Assembly (NCBI GenBank): GCA_900320255.1
Contig: ONRS01000052.1
Coordinates: forward strand, 1-39,625
Source: an uncultured Prevotellaceae bacterium
GTDB taxonomy: Bacteria; Bacteroidota; Bacteroidia; Bacteroidales; Bacteroidaceae
Length of the DNA stretch: 39,625 nt
Direction of reading: 5' to 3'
Made by a program: the position numbers and the translations under genes. This document shows positions 8,487 to 17,043 of this stretch, one piece after another. The notes below the pieces were generated by a model. It saw nothing but the letters and a program-made list of their open reading frames with translations. It had not been told where the DNA came from and ran no database searches. Within the stretch, counting starts at the first letter, position 1. Each line of letters opens with the position of its first letter.

Positions 8487-9644
8487 ATGAAACGTATCTG
8501 CTTCCTTACGGACTCTATCTTCTCCTTTGGCGGCGTACAGCGCGTAACAGCTGTCATAGCAAAAGAGCTGGCCAAAGAGTACGACGTAACTATTGTTACG
8601 TTCGACAAACCGTCGGACATGGACACCTCACTCTACGGTTTGGAGGAAGCTGACATTCATTACCGTTTCTTCCGTTATCCTGACACGCCTGGATGGAAGA
8701 ACTTTTGTTGTAAAAGCTACAGTTACCTTTACCGTAAGCTATTGCCACAAACCCTTTGTACTTCAAACCTTTACGCAAAGAGCTCTTTCCCTTCTGAAAA
8801 GCGTGAAGCATTAGAAGACGAACTGCTGCAAGGCCATTATGATGTCATTATTGGCGACCATGCGCCTCTGGCTGTGCGGCTGGCTACTTGCGCTAAAAGA
8901 CTTAAAGGAGTGAAGACCGTCGGCTGGATTCATAACTCATACGAAGCGCTCTTTGGCAAAGACTCTTTATACATTGGTCCAGAACTGAAGAAACACTATG
9001 AGTTTCAGCTTGAAAAATTAGATAAGACAATTGTGCTGTGCCAATATGATGCAAACAAATACCCATTCCCTACGCAGGTCATCTACAACCCGCTGACCCT
9101 AAAGCCAGGAGAAAAGTCAAAGGGTAATACCAGGAAGTTCTTAGCAGTGGGGCGTTTCTCACACCGGCATAAAGGCTTCGACCTGCTTATTGATGCCTTC
9201 CACCTGTTTGCACAAAAGAACAGCGACTGGACGCTTGACATTGTCGGAGAAGGGCCGGAAGAGGCACTATACCGTCAAAAAATAGCTGGTTACGGATTAG
9301 AGGGCCGTATCAACCTACACCCTTTTACCAACGACATTCAGCAGTATTATTCTGCTGCACAAGTCTATGTGCTCAGTTCCCGTTGGGAAGGTTTCGGACT
9401 GGTGCTTGTCGAGGCTATGGCACATGGGTTGCCCGTCATCTCGTCAGACTTGCCTACCAGCAAAGAGATAATGGGTGATTTCGGTATGTACTTTGAGAAT
9501 GGCAACTCTGAACAACTGGCCGTACAGCTTGAGAAAAGCACGCAAATAGATTGGGAAATGGTATCGGCTAAGGCTATTGAACGGGCAAAGTTCTTCTCGG
9601 TCGAGACCATTATCCGCCAATGGAAAAAACTGTTAGAACTATGA
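8487..9644 (+). CDS. Glycosyltransferase family 4
   Basis: Starting at the ATG at 8487 gives 385 residues beginning MKRICFLTDSIFSFGGVQRV; an in-frame TTG 12 bases upstream overlaps the -7 box and is rejected. Seen: the GGVQRV loop near the N-terminus, DVIIGDHAPLAVRLA, VGWIHNSYEALFG, FLAVGRFSHRHKGFDLLIDA, LDIVGEGPEE, and the EX7E motif EGFGLVLVE followed by GLPVISSDLPTSKEI. These place it in GT4 (retaining, GT-B fold). It differs from the duplicated GT4 pair in its N-terminal half. Its TGA stop overlaps the ATG of the GtrA-like gene (ATGA at 9641-9644), so those two genes are translationally coupled. Sugar unknown. Confidence 0.9.
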   Translation: MKRICFLTDSIFSFGGVQRVTAVIAKELAKEYDVTIVTFDKPSDMDTSLYGLEEADIHYRFFRYPDTPGWKNFCCKSYSYLYRKLLPQTLCTSNLYAKSSFPSEKREALEDELLQGHYDVIIGDHAPLAVRLATCAKRLKGVKTVGWIHNSYEALFGKDSLYIGPELKKHYEFQLEKLDKTIVLCQYDANKYPFPTQVIYNPLTLKPGEKSKGNTRKFLAVGRFSHRHKGFDLLIDAFHLFAQKNSDWTLDIVGEGPEEALYRQKIAGYGLEGRINLHPFTNDIQQYYSAAQVYVLSSRWEGFGLVLVEAMAHGLPVISSDLPTSKEIMGDFGMYFENGNSEQLAVQLEKSTQIDWEMVSAKAIERAKFFSVETIIRQWKKLLEL

Positions 9645-10006
9645 TGAACGAGAAACTGAAGGAAGCCATACGTTTTTGTATTGTAGGTGGCATATCTACG
9701 TTGTTACAATATGCCATTTACTACCTGCTCTTGCCTTATATGGACGAGCGGTTGGCTCTGACCGTCGGCTACATCATCAGTTTCTGCTGCAACTACGTGA
9801 TGACCACACGTTTCACCTTCCGGGTGAAAGCGAATGCCAAGAATGCTGGCGGATTTACCCTGAGCCACATCGTCAACTGGGGTCTGCAGGTGGTAAGCCT
9901 CAGCTTCTTTATCTGGATGGGCGTACCAAAGGAATGGGCACCCATCCCCATGTACATGGTCTGCGTGCCCATTAATTTCCTGTTGGTGCGTTCCTTCTTT
10001 AGGTAA
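9641..10006 (+). CDS. GtrA-like family membrane protein
   Basis: The start at 9641 is chosen for its ATGA overlap with the GT4 stop; an ATG 3 bases later is nearly as good. The 121-residue protein has four hydrophobic segments: around FCIVGGISTLLQYAIYYLLL, then LTVGYIISFCCNYVM, IVNWGLQVVSLSFFIWM and MYMVCVPINFLLV. The pattern RFCIVGG...Q at the N-terminus and FxxSFxxNY-x-x-x-x-x-FTF is typical of the GtrA/DPMS family, small inner-membrane proteins linked with flipping or handling polyprenyl-phosphate sugars for surface glycans. That role matches its place at the end of the glycosyltransferase locus. Its exact function here is inferred only. Confidence 0.88.
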   Translation: MMNEKLKEAIRFCIVGGISTLLQYAIYYLLLPYMDERLALTVGYIISFCCNYVMTTRFTFRVKANAKNAGGFTLSHIVNWGLQVVSLSFFIWMGVPKEWAPIPMYMVCVPINFLLVRSFFR

Positions 10007-10032
10007 GATTTCTTTTATTCAGACTTTTTATT

Positions 10033-10752
10033 CTACTTCGCGTGGTGATAGTCCTGAATGAGGCCTTTCTTCACCAGGATAGGCAGAATGTTGGCAGCCG
10101 ACTGGCGCTCGCCCTTCTTCTGACGGCCGTAGTACTTCTCAAAGGTGACGGGATCATCGCGGAGCAACTGCTCCATAAAGGCGTCGTTGATGCGAGTCAT
10201 GACGTACTTGCCTTTTGCATTGGGCTCTTTATCTACCAAAAAGAGAATGTGGTTCTGCATCAGGTCGTCGTTAGTCAGCAGTAGGTCAGTGGCCAGGAAG
10301 ATGCTTCCCCAGGTGGTATGACCTGTAGCCAGCAGACCGATGTCGAGACCGATGTTTACCAAGTCGAGCAAGTCGCCCAGTGTCACATGGTAGCTCACTA
10401 CCAGCAGTTTGTTGCCCTTATACGGTATGGCACGCAGGTAGTTGTTGACGGGAAGTATGCCGCCGTCCTCGTCGCGCAGGAAGCGCTGGTTGATAAACAG
10501 CTGCTTGTCGATGGACATCATGAAGACGTCGTGCTTGATGACTTTGTTCACTTCCTTATCGGCGGTCTTAAGGGTAAAGTCCTGCCCGTCGTACTTGACG
10601 CGTATCGAGTCGGGTTCCTTCTCTGGAATCAAATCCGTGTAGGGTTTCCACTGGTTAGCCTTGTAGTCGGCATAACTTGTACAAAACTTCGTCTGTGCCT
10701 GTGTAGTCAATGCCATCAGGCACATCATTGCAAATAACTTAATCTTTTTCAT
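10033..10752 (-). CDS. Exported protein of unknown function, last gene of lipoprotein operon
   Basis: The 239-residue protein has a clear signal peptide (MKKIKLFAMMCLMALTTQA, then Q-T), with no lipobox Cys, so it should be periplasmic or released. I do not recognise the family. A glycine-rich, hydrophobic stretch around LVNIGLDIGLLATGHTTWGS, then IFLATDLLLTNDD is followed by a charged C-terminal part (DPVTFEKYYGRQKKGERQSA) ending in a helical tail. It lies 35 bases after the PI-PLC gene on the same strand with no terminator or promoter seen between them, so it is likely the fourth gene of the operon running from 16238. A role tied to those exported enzymes is inferred from position only. Confidence 0.75.
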   Translation of the reverse strand: MKKIKLFAMMCLMALTTQAQTKFCTSYADYKANQWKPYTDLIPEKEPDSIRVKYDGQDFTLKTADKEVNKVIKHDVFMMSIDKQLFINQRFLRDEDGGILPVNNYLRAIPYKGNKLLVVSYHVTLGDLLDLVNIGLDIGLLATGHTTWGSIFLATDLLLTNDDLMQNHILFLVDKEPNAKGKYVMTRINDAFMEQLLRDDPVTFEKYYGRQKKGERQSAANILPILVKKGLIQDYHHAK

Positions 10753-10787
10753 TTTTGTGTTTATTAAAATAAATATGTACTAACTCT

Positions 10788-12299
10788 TCACTTCCGGTTT
10801 TGCTTGATCACCCTGTCCACCAGCTGCATACCGACGGTGTTGTAGAGCTTTGTCCTGGTATAGTCAGGACTCTTGTCCATACCGGCAAAGTCCATGTATA
10901 TTATGCCTACTGAGCCTTTATGACTGTCGAGCCAGTCAATGGCCTTCTTATTGGCACTCTCAGCATTCTGGCGGTAGTTGTCCGAGAAAAAACCGTCAAT
11001 ATAGGCCGACGGGTAGTTGATGACCCAAGCCGGTGCGGAGGCTGTCATGTCACGCGCTACCGCAGCTTCCAGCATTTTGATAAGGGCCTGGTCCTTGTTG
11101 ATACGCGTAATGTCCTTCCAGTAGTCCTGTACCCATAGGGGAGTCTTGCTACCATCGGAGGCGACGATGTAACCCTGCTGCTGTTTCTCTAACTCTAAGT
11201 AGGAGTCCCATCCATAACAGTAACCGCCAAGGGGTTTTGCTCCGTATTCCCACTTAGAGAGCATCAGCACCTTACCACGCATCTCACCTACGGTGAGCCG
11301 ACTCTTGAAGTCGGAGAACAGGCCATTGTATTCGGCACCGTTGACCAATGTTCCGAATTCGTTGGCCCACGCTGTCTTATCCTTGGTGGCGGTGAGATCG
11401 ATAGTCACGATACAGAACTCTGTGGGATGGGCGGCCAACCATTGTTTCAGCGTCTTGAAGAAATCGCGGACGTACATCTTAGTGGGAGCGATACCGTGGG
11501 AGCAGCGCAGTACATAGTTCTTGCCGTCCAGGTCGCGCTCTGGGCGCAGGTCGAAAGCACGCACACCCACCTTCAGCTGCTCCTGTATGGTCAGGTCCTG
11601 ACACTTGGCGGTCATTTCGAAGACGAAGGCAATGATTTCGTTATGCCATCCCTCTGCCGTACAGGCATCGTGGCTTCCGGGCAGCGAGAGGTCGGCCACG
11701 AGTCGGCTGTCCTTCAGCGTCTTCATCCACCGGCTGTTATCCACACCTTTGGGTTTGAAGGCTGCCACATCGTATCTCTGGTAATCATCAGCCCCGCCGT
11801 GCCAGGCGTCACTCTCGTCCTTGTAAAGTTGTGACTGTTCGGCGGTAGCCTGTGAGAGGTAAAGCCTCTCCCCATCGTACTCATCTGAGAGACGTGTGCC
11901 GTCGAAGAGAAGTACGTCTGACTCTTCGCTATCCTTATACTCAATAATTACGTTGCCTTTGGCATCTACGCTATACTTGCACTCGTCTGTGTCATAGCGG
12001 CTAACGGGTTGATAGACCATCCTGCCCTCCCCCATCACGTCGATTTCCTTCCAGCACGAGCCGTCGGCGAAGAAGTGATAGATGAGGGCCACCGTATAAC
12101 CATCGGCCAGCGTTTCCCACTCCTCGTCAGAATCCTCCAGCATAATGTCGTCTGCCTGTATCTCAACAATCCATTCTCCCACCAGTGTCTCAGCTGATAT
12201 TGGCTGCTGGTCTTTGCCATCATCACTGCTGCATGATGCCATCATCATGCCCAAGCACCACAAAAAGATGCCGAAACAGGTGATACTATTCCTTACCAT
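10788..12299 (-). CDS. PI-PLC X-domain lipoprotein (phosphatidylinositol phospholipase C-like)
   Basis: The 503-residue protein has a lipobox ending at Cys23 (MMASC), followed by SSDDGKD, so it is a surface or periplasmic lipoprotein. Residues about 35-165 form a beta-rich domain (LVGEWIVEI, VALIYHFFADGS) that looks lipocalin-like. From about 190 comes a PI-PLC X-like barrel: SLPGSHDAC (205-213, His210), VGVRAFDLRP (Asp250, Arg252) and CSHG (His268). These match the two histidines and the Asp/Arg of bacterial PI-PLCs, which cleave phosphatidylinositol or GPI anchors. The wider family also includes enzymes with other phosphodiester substrates, so PI is not certain. It lies 32 bases downstream of the S37 peptidase gene in the same operon. 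Confidence 0.88.
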   Translation of the reverse strand: MVRNSITCFGIFLWCLGMMMASCSSDDGKDQQPISAETLVGEWIVEIQADDIMLEDSDEEWETLADGYTVALIYHFFADGSCWKEIDVMGEGRMVYQPVSRYDTDECKYSVDAKGNVIIEYKDSEESDVLLFDGTRLSDEYDGERLYLSQATAEQSQLYKDESDAWHGGADDYQRYDVAAFKPKGVDNSRWMKTLKDSRLVADLSLPGSHDACTAEGWHNEIIAFVFEMTAKCQDLTIQEQLKVGVRAFDLRPERDLDGKNYVLRCSHGIAPTKMYVRDFFKTLKQWLAAHPTEFCIVTIDLTATKDKTAWANEFGTLVNGAEYNGLFSDFKSRLTVGEMRGKVLMLSKWEYGAKPLGGYCYGWDSYLELEKQQQGYIVASDGSKTPLWVQDYWKDITRINKDQALIKMLEAAVARDMTASAPAWVINYPSAYIDGFFSDNYRQNAESANKKAIDWLDSHKGSVGIIYMDFAGMDKSPDYTRTKLYNTVGMQLVDRVIKQNRK

Positions 12300-12331
12300 T
12301 TGTAATTTGTTTTGTTTATTCTTTCATTATT

Positions 12332-13684
12332 TTAGTAGATATACTTCTGCACATAGTCCATAACCTCCTGCCTGACTTCCGGGGAACAAAGGGCAGGGTC
12401 GTTTAAGGCTGAATGATGCTTGCCTACAGGGTTCATGATCAGCTTTGCATTGGGGCCCAACTTTGGCGGCATGGCTGCTGTCCAGGGGTCATTATGCACA
12501 TAATAGAGCATGAGCGGACAGGGGGTGGTCAGCATGAAGTTATTTAAGATGTCAGTAAACACCGTGCTGTCATAGGATTCGACCAGCCAACTGTCCTCCG
12601 CCTTCAGCAACGACGGAATCACCATGTCCTTGTCAAAACTGGTACCCTCCAGCAAGTCGGCAAAATACGCATAACCATCATTCTGTAATCCTAACTCCTT
12701 GGCGCATTCCACCCAGTACGAGTATAGGTCTTCTTCGTCGTTATCCACGATTATATCGCACAAATACTTCAGCATGGCATCCTTGTCATCCTGCATTGTC
12801 GTCATTTTAACAATCCGCTCTTCGTCAGACGGTGTGTATTGATACACTTGAAATAAGAGGTCAAACAGGTTAAAGACGTATTTCGTAAACGTGGGTTCCT
12901 CTTTGCCGTCAGACTTCATCAGACGGCATACATCCTTGTAATAGCCGTTCTCGCCATTCTCCAGTGCCCTGCGTATCACGGCCTTCATCAGACTGCGGCT
13001 CTCCTCGGTGCCCACCTCCTCCATGAGGTATGGCCCGAAGCGTTCATCGTCAAGGCTTATGGCAAAGGGGGAACAAAATGCTGCAGCCAGTTGCATGTCC
13101 TGCGGGTAGTAGTAGGCATAACAGATGGATGTCTCGCCGCTCTTACTCGTGCCGGCACACATCCACTTACCTTTGAAGATAGGCTTCAGTGCCTGATATA
13201 CGGCATGCAGGTCGGCAGAAGCCTGGGCCACAGTCTGATATTCCCATTTTCCCTTGTCCTGATTGTATGACATGCCGTAATTGCGATGCTCCACACACAC
13301 CATGTTGGCATTCAGGTTAGTGGCAAGATCCTTGATGTCTAAGAACCCGCGCCAGTTATAACCCTCCGTAACCAACACCGTAGGACGGTCAAAGCCTCTG
13401 AACAGGATGCCCACACGCTGCATGAACTCATCACCACCCACGTCGTCGTGATTCGTGTCCTGTTTATAGAACATGCTGTACTGCTCCTTGTAGTTCAGCT
13501 CCGCCTTTCGCTTGATTATCGACGTATCGGGATTTTCAGTGATATCATAGAACAGCCCCGTCTGTTCCAATACTGTCCTTAGTTCGCTGTTTTGCGGGTT
13601 GTCCACTGTACTGTCGTCGTTGGAACATGCAACAATGCCTGCCACCAACAGCAATACATATAACTTCAGCTCAATCTTTTTCAT
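12332..13684 (-). CDS. S37-type serine peptidase lipoprotein
   Basis: The 450-residue protein has a signal peptide with lipobox Cys20 (GIVAC, then SNDDS). It resembles the S28/S37 prolyl-peptidase clan (Peptidase_S37, PS-10): VLVTEGYNW oxyanion region (about 103-111), VCVEHRNYGMS (129-139), the nucleophile elbow GTSKSGET with Ser180, then HNDPW with Asp399 and GKHHSA with His423 or His424. A helical cap domain fills about 205-385. S37 enzymes release short N-terminal peptides, often after proline; that specificity is inferred from the family. The gene sits 16 bases after the 845-residue lipoprotein gene and before the PI-PLC gene, all on one strand, suggesting joint expression of exported degradative proteins. 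Confidence 0.82.
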   Translation of the reverse strand: MKKIELKLYVLLLVAGIVACSNDDSTVDNPQNSELRTVLEQTGLFYDITENPDTSIIKRKAELNYKEQYSMFYKQDTNHDDVGGDEFMQRVGILFRGFDRPTVLVTEGYNWRGFLDIKDLATNLNANMVCVEHRNYGMSYNQDKGKWEYQTVAQASADLHAVYQALKPIFKGKWMCAGTSKSGETSICYAYYYPQDMQLAAAFCSPFAISLDDERFGPYLMEEVGTEESRSLMKAVIRRALENGENGYYKDVCRLMKSDGKEEPTFTKYVFNLFDLLFQVYQYTPSDEERIVKMTTMQDDKDAMLKYLCDIIVDNDEEDLYSYWVECAKELGLQNDGYAYFADLLEGTSFDKDMVIPSLLKAEDSWLVESYDSTVFTDILNNFMLTTPCPLMLYYVHNDPWTAAMPPKLGPNAKLIMNPVGKHHSALNDPALCSPEVRQEVMDYVQKYIY

Positions 13685-13700
13685 ACCTTACTTAAAACTT

Positions 13701-16238
13701 CTAATAATTAAAATAGAGTTCTGCCAGCTGGATATGCCATGTCCATGAGTTGGCCTCCAGGCGGAAATACTGCATGTTCACCGGCTGCACATCAAACTTT
13801 TTGGTTTTGACCGCGTTATTGGCCCAGGGCAAACCGTCGCCGTTGTTGTAGGTATCATCGACAGTAGCCAGGAGCGTCCACTCGTCCGTCTTCTGCTTCT
13901 TGCCGTAAAGGTACCAGAGGCGCGGGTTCATCAGGTAGTTCTCTGCGGCATCGCTGGCAGTCACCATCGTGTAGCTCTTAGGACTCACGGCCTCGGGGGC
14001 GTGAAACTCCACCCAATAGTATTGGTATTCTCCAGACATCTTCTTGTCGACCCCACACCTCCATTTGCTGGAGAAGTTGGAGTCGAAGAGGTTTGCTGTC
14101 GTATTGGTACCGTCATCGATACCGCCGTCGGCCTCCAGATTGTTATAGTCATTGATCACAACGGTGTAGCTGTCGCGTGCCGTAGTCCCCTGGCGACGCC
14201 AGTGTATGGTGAAACGCTTGGCGCCGTGGTCCCTAGCGATGTTCTGCAGGATGTCGTAGTTCTGGCCAAATACACTCTTGGCATGGCCGATGAATACGTT
14301 GGCCGCCTCGAGGCTTTCGGCCGTCTTGTCGGCAAGGTTCAACTGCTCCTGATATAGCTGGGGGAACTGTCCTAACAGGGCCTTGACGATGAGGTCGCGG
14401 TGTCCGACTAAATCGGGGCTGACATACTCGTCGATGGTGACACCCATATTCCATGTCTGCAGGGCACGGTTGGGTTGTATCAGTTCGTAACTGAAGTTGT
14501 TGTCGAAATCACTCTTCGTAAACTCGTAGTGACCCTCCTTGCTGGTATCCTTATATTTTTCACCGAGATGGTACAATAGAATTGCGGTCTCTGGACACGA
14601 AGTGACATTGAGGGTGTAGCGCCCTTCGGGATTACCCACCGACCAGCAAATCTCGTTAGTCAGGCTGGCGGTGTTGACGAGAATTTCAGGTGCCGTGCCA
14701 TGCATAAACCAATATTTGCCGTCACGGTCTTCTATTCTATATTTGGGAAGATTGCCTTTATAGGTCCATGTTACCTTGTTGCCGTCGCGGTTCAACACGG
14801 GGATGAGGTCTTTGTACGTTCTGGACGTACTGAGTGAGAATGACGAGCCATTGGTAGTGCCGGCGGAGAAACTGCCGCCGAATGTCCCGGTGGCTGTCGG
14901 ATTGCCGCCATTTATGCCAAAGGTTCCGCTCCAGGAGATACCAGCCGTCTCGGTATGCGAGGACGACTGTCCGATATTGACCGATGCCGTGGTGGAGCCG
15001 TTATCAGTGGTGGGGATGGCTGCTTCCATCATGATGTCACCCATGCCTGCCAGTTCCATGGAGGTGGTATATGAGGAGAGGAAACTGCCGTAATAGCAAT
15101 TCCAATAGCCAAAGTTCGAGACAAGAGTCCAATGGTTTTCACTAGGATAATCGTAAAAAAAATAATCTCCATCTTTATTACCCATATTAAGTGCTATATT
15201 CTGCTGCACGTAGTAGTAGTCTTTGTTGGAACTGAAACTATGGACTCCCCATGAGCGTATAGTTTGTTGTACTCTATCAGACCAATATTTATTATTATCC
15301 CAACCCTTGTAAACCATTCGTCCGCTATAGGTAAACGTCTCGCTGGCATTTATCATGTTGTTGATGACGTCATTGGCGGATGCACGCGTCTGGGCGCGCA
15401 CTTCGGCGGGCGCATCGGTATATGCCTCAAACAGTCGCTCCTCGGCTTCGTTCAGCCACTGGGCGGCGGCATCGGCCATGAGGCCGCTATAGTAGCCGTT
15501 ACGCTCGAAGGTAATAGTCTCTGTGACGGGGTCAGTGACAGGCCCCTCACCGTCCTGACTCTGGGTGATGATGTTCGCCTCAGCTTCGAAAGGCTCCTGA
15601 TAGAAGTAGTCGATAGGGCCGAGAATCAGCATTTCGGCCAACACCTCGTTCTCTGTATCCACCCCGGCACGTCTGGCATAGCGGTGTACATTGGCACGGC
15701 GAACCTGCAAGCGGTCGGCCTGGCCAGTGCTGCGGGCGGTAGCCTTGGCCTCTTCCTCATCCATGTAGAAGTTCTCTTCAATCAGGTCTTCCTGCACATC
15801 GATGATGGCATCAGACAGTACTTCATAGAAATTGTCCAACTGGCGCTCCGTAGGGCGCTCGATGACTATATAGCCCCCACTCATATAAATCACGGCAATG
15901 GCATATAGCTGCTCGTCAGTCAGGGGAAATGCGCCTTCGAAGTCGCTGCCTTTGAGCAGTACCAGAGTCGTATAGAAGTCAATATCGGCCGACACGTCTG
16001 GCAGTCGGCGCACGAGGGCTGCTGCCGTCGAGTTCTCGTCAAACTGTCCCAGCACGGCGGCTGTCAGGTCGGCTTCCACGCGCACTTTCATCTGGTCGGT
16101 GGTAGGTTCTGTAAAATTCTCAGGTGTGACGGTGTTATCGACTGTGGCAGGCTTGTCCGTGTCATCTGTACAGGCAGTGAATACTATTGCTGTCATAGTC
16201 GCCAACAACATGTTGACAATAAATTGCAGTTTTTTCAT
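13701..16238 (-). CDS. Large lipoprotein with pore-former-like stem segment and C-terminal discoidin-like domain
   Basis: The 845-residue protein has a lipobox ending at Cys23 (FTAC, then TDDTDK). Residues about 45-300 are mostly helical and acidic. About 300-400 is aromatic-rich beta sequence. Residues 415-475 form a remarkable run of alternating Gly/Ser/Thr (for example SWSGTFGINGGNPTATGTFG and SFSLSTSRTY) that resembles the membrane-inserting stem of leukocidin/haemolysin-type beta pore-formers. The last 145 residues (700-845), with NLFDSNFSSKWRC, YYWVEFHAPEAV and YFRLEAN...IQLAELYF, look like an F5/8-type (discoidin) carbohydrate- or lipid-binding domain. It heads the operon. The discoidin call is fairly safe; the pore-former call is a hypothesis. 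It could instead be an adhesin with a glycine-rich linker. Confidence 0.7.
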   Translation of the reverse strand: MKKLQFIVNMLLATMTAIVFTACTDDTDKPATVDNTVTPENFTEPTTDQMKVRVEADLTAAVLGQFDENSTAAALVRRLPDVSADIDFYTTLVLLKGSDFEGAFPLTDEQLYAIAVIYMSGGYIVIERPTERQLDNFYEVLSDAIIDVQEDLIEENFYMDEEEAKATARSTGQADRLQVRRANVHRYARRAGVDTENEVLAEMLILGPIDYFYQEPFEAEANIITQSQDGEGPVTDPVTETITFERNGYYSGLMADAAAQWLNEAEERLFEAYTDAPAEVRAQTRASANDVINNMINASETFTYSGRMVYKGWDNNKYWSDRVQQTIRSWGVHSFSSNKDYYYVQQNIALNMGNKDGDYFFYDYPSENHWTLVSNFGYWNCYYGSFLSSYTTSMELAGMGDIMMEAAIPTTDNGSTTASVNIGQSSSHTETAGISWSGTFGINGGNPTATGTFGGSFSAGTTNGSSFSLSTSRTYKDLIPVLNRDGNKVTWTYKGNLPKYRIEDRDGKYWFMHGTAPEILVNTASLTNEICWSVGNPEGRYTLNVTSCPETAILLYHLGEKYKDTSKEGHYEFTKSDFDNNFSYELIQPNRALQTWNMGVTIDEYVSPDLVGHRDLIVKALLGQFPQLYQEQLNLADKTAESLEAANVFIGHAKSVFGQNYDILQNIARDHGAKRFTIHWRRQGTTARDSYTVVINDYNNLEADGGIDDGTNTTANLFDSNFSSKWRCGVDKKMSGEYQYYWVEFHAPEAVSPKSYTMVTASDAAENYLMNPRLWYLYGKKQKTDEWTLLATVDDTYNNGDGLPWANNAVKTKKFDVQPVNMQYFRLEANSWTWHIQLAELYFNY

Positions 16239-16296
16239 CGTTATTCTTGTTTAATGATTTTTTCGATCTTTACTTCTCTTATATGACAAGCGCGTG

Positions 16297-16327
16297 CAAA
16301 AATACAAATTTCTCCCCACATACGCAA
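16297..16327 (-). promoter_or_regulatory. Promoter of the exported-protein operon
   Basis: Minus strand: CTTG (16324-16327, one off TTTG), 19-base spacer, TATTTTTG (16297-16304). The leader to the ATG at 16238 would be about 50 bases. It is the only promoter seen for the four genes ending at 10033. Confidence 0.6.
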
Positions 16328-16397
16328 GTATAAGACGAATTAAAGTTGAACGACAGGCTCTTTTTCGTGACTATTTGTAAAGAAAGCGCAAGAAAAC

Positions 16398-16429
16398 ATT
16401 GCTCATTTCACAGAAATGTTATAATTTTG
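16398..16429 (+). promoter_or_regulatory. Promoter of the hexapeptide acyltransferase gene
   Basis: ATTG (16398-16401), 20-base spacer, TAATTTTG (16422-16429), ending 20 bases before the ATG at 16450. Confidence 0.55.
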
Positions 16430-16449
16430 CAGCGGTTAAATAGCAGTAA

Positions 16450-17043
16450 ATGAAAGAACAAGAACAAATACGTGAAAGGCTGAAAGGAAGTCCGAAGCTA
16501 AAGAAGTTTTTGGATTACCTCATGATGAATCAGCGCGACGCCCGTCCACGATGGTACGTCAGGCTGCTGGCTCCGCTCTACCAGCAGCGCGGACAGGGCT
16601 CAAAGATTTACCACAGCGTAAGAATGGACACCCCACCCTATCGGCGCTTCTCACTCGGCAGGAAGAGTGTCATAGAGTCTTATGCCTGCATCAACAATGC
16701 CGTAGGCGATGTCATCATTGGCGACTACACCCGCATCGGTCTCCATTGTACCATCATTGGTCCTGTCACTATTGGCAGTCATGTTCATTTGGCACAGGGC
16801 ATTACGGTTACCGCCCTCAATCATAACTTCGCTGACACTAACAAGCGCATTGACCAACAAGGCATCACAACAAAACCCGTCTGCATTGGTGACGATGTCT
16901 GGATTGGCACCAATGCCGTCGTTCTTCCTGGTGTCACCATCGGCAGCCATGTGGTAGTGGCAGCAGGAGCAGTAGTCACCAAGGATGTGCCCGACAACTG
17001 TGTCGTCGGCGGTGTTCCTGCAAAACTACTGAAAAAGCTTTAA
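16450..17043 (+). CDS. Hexapeptide-repeat O-acyltransferase
   Basis: The 197-residue protein has a helical N-terminal part (to about 70) and then a left-handed beta-helix with isoleucine/valine-led hexapeptides: VIIGDYTRIGLHCTIIG, VTIGSHVHLAQG, VCIGDDVWIGTNAVVLPG, VTIGSHVVVAAGAVVT. It closes with KDVPDNCVVGGVPAKLLKKL, the standard end of the maltose/galactoside O-acetyltransferase-like (LbetaH) group. The usual catalytic histidine fits NHNF (about residues 135-138 in VTALNHNFAD). Such enzymes move an acetyl or other acyl group from CoA to a sugar, often on surface glycans, so it may decorate the product of the locus at 1-10006. It has its own promoter and its stop overlaps the convergent gene at 17040. 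Confidence 0.9.
   Translation: MKEQEQIRERLKGSPKLKKFLDYLMMNQRDARPRWYVRLLAPLYQQRGQGSKIYHSVRMDTPPYRRFSLGRKSVIESYACINNAVGDVIIGDYTRIGLHCTIIGPVTIGSHVHLAQGITVTALNHNFADTNKRIDQQGITTKPVCIGDDVWIGTNAVVLPGVTIGSHVVVAAGAVVTKDVPDNCVVGGVPAKLLKKL

Noticed and set aside
15264-15908. Plus-strand open frame of 214 codons
   Set aside because: It is opposite the 845-residue lipoprotein gene, which has a signal peptide, promoter and operon context.
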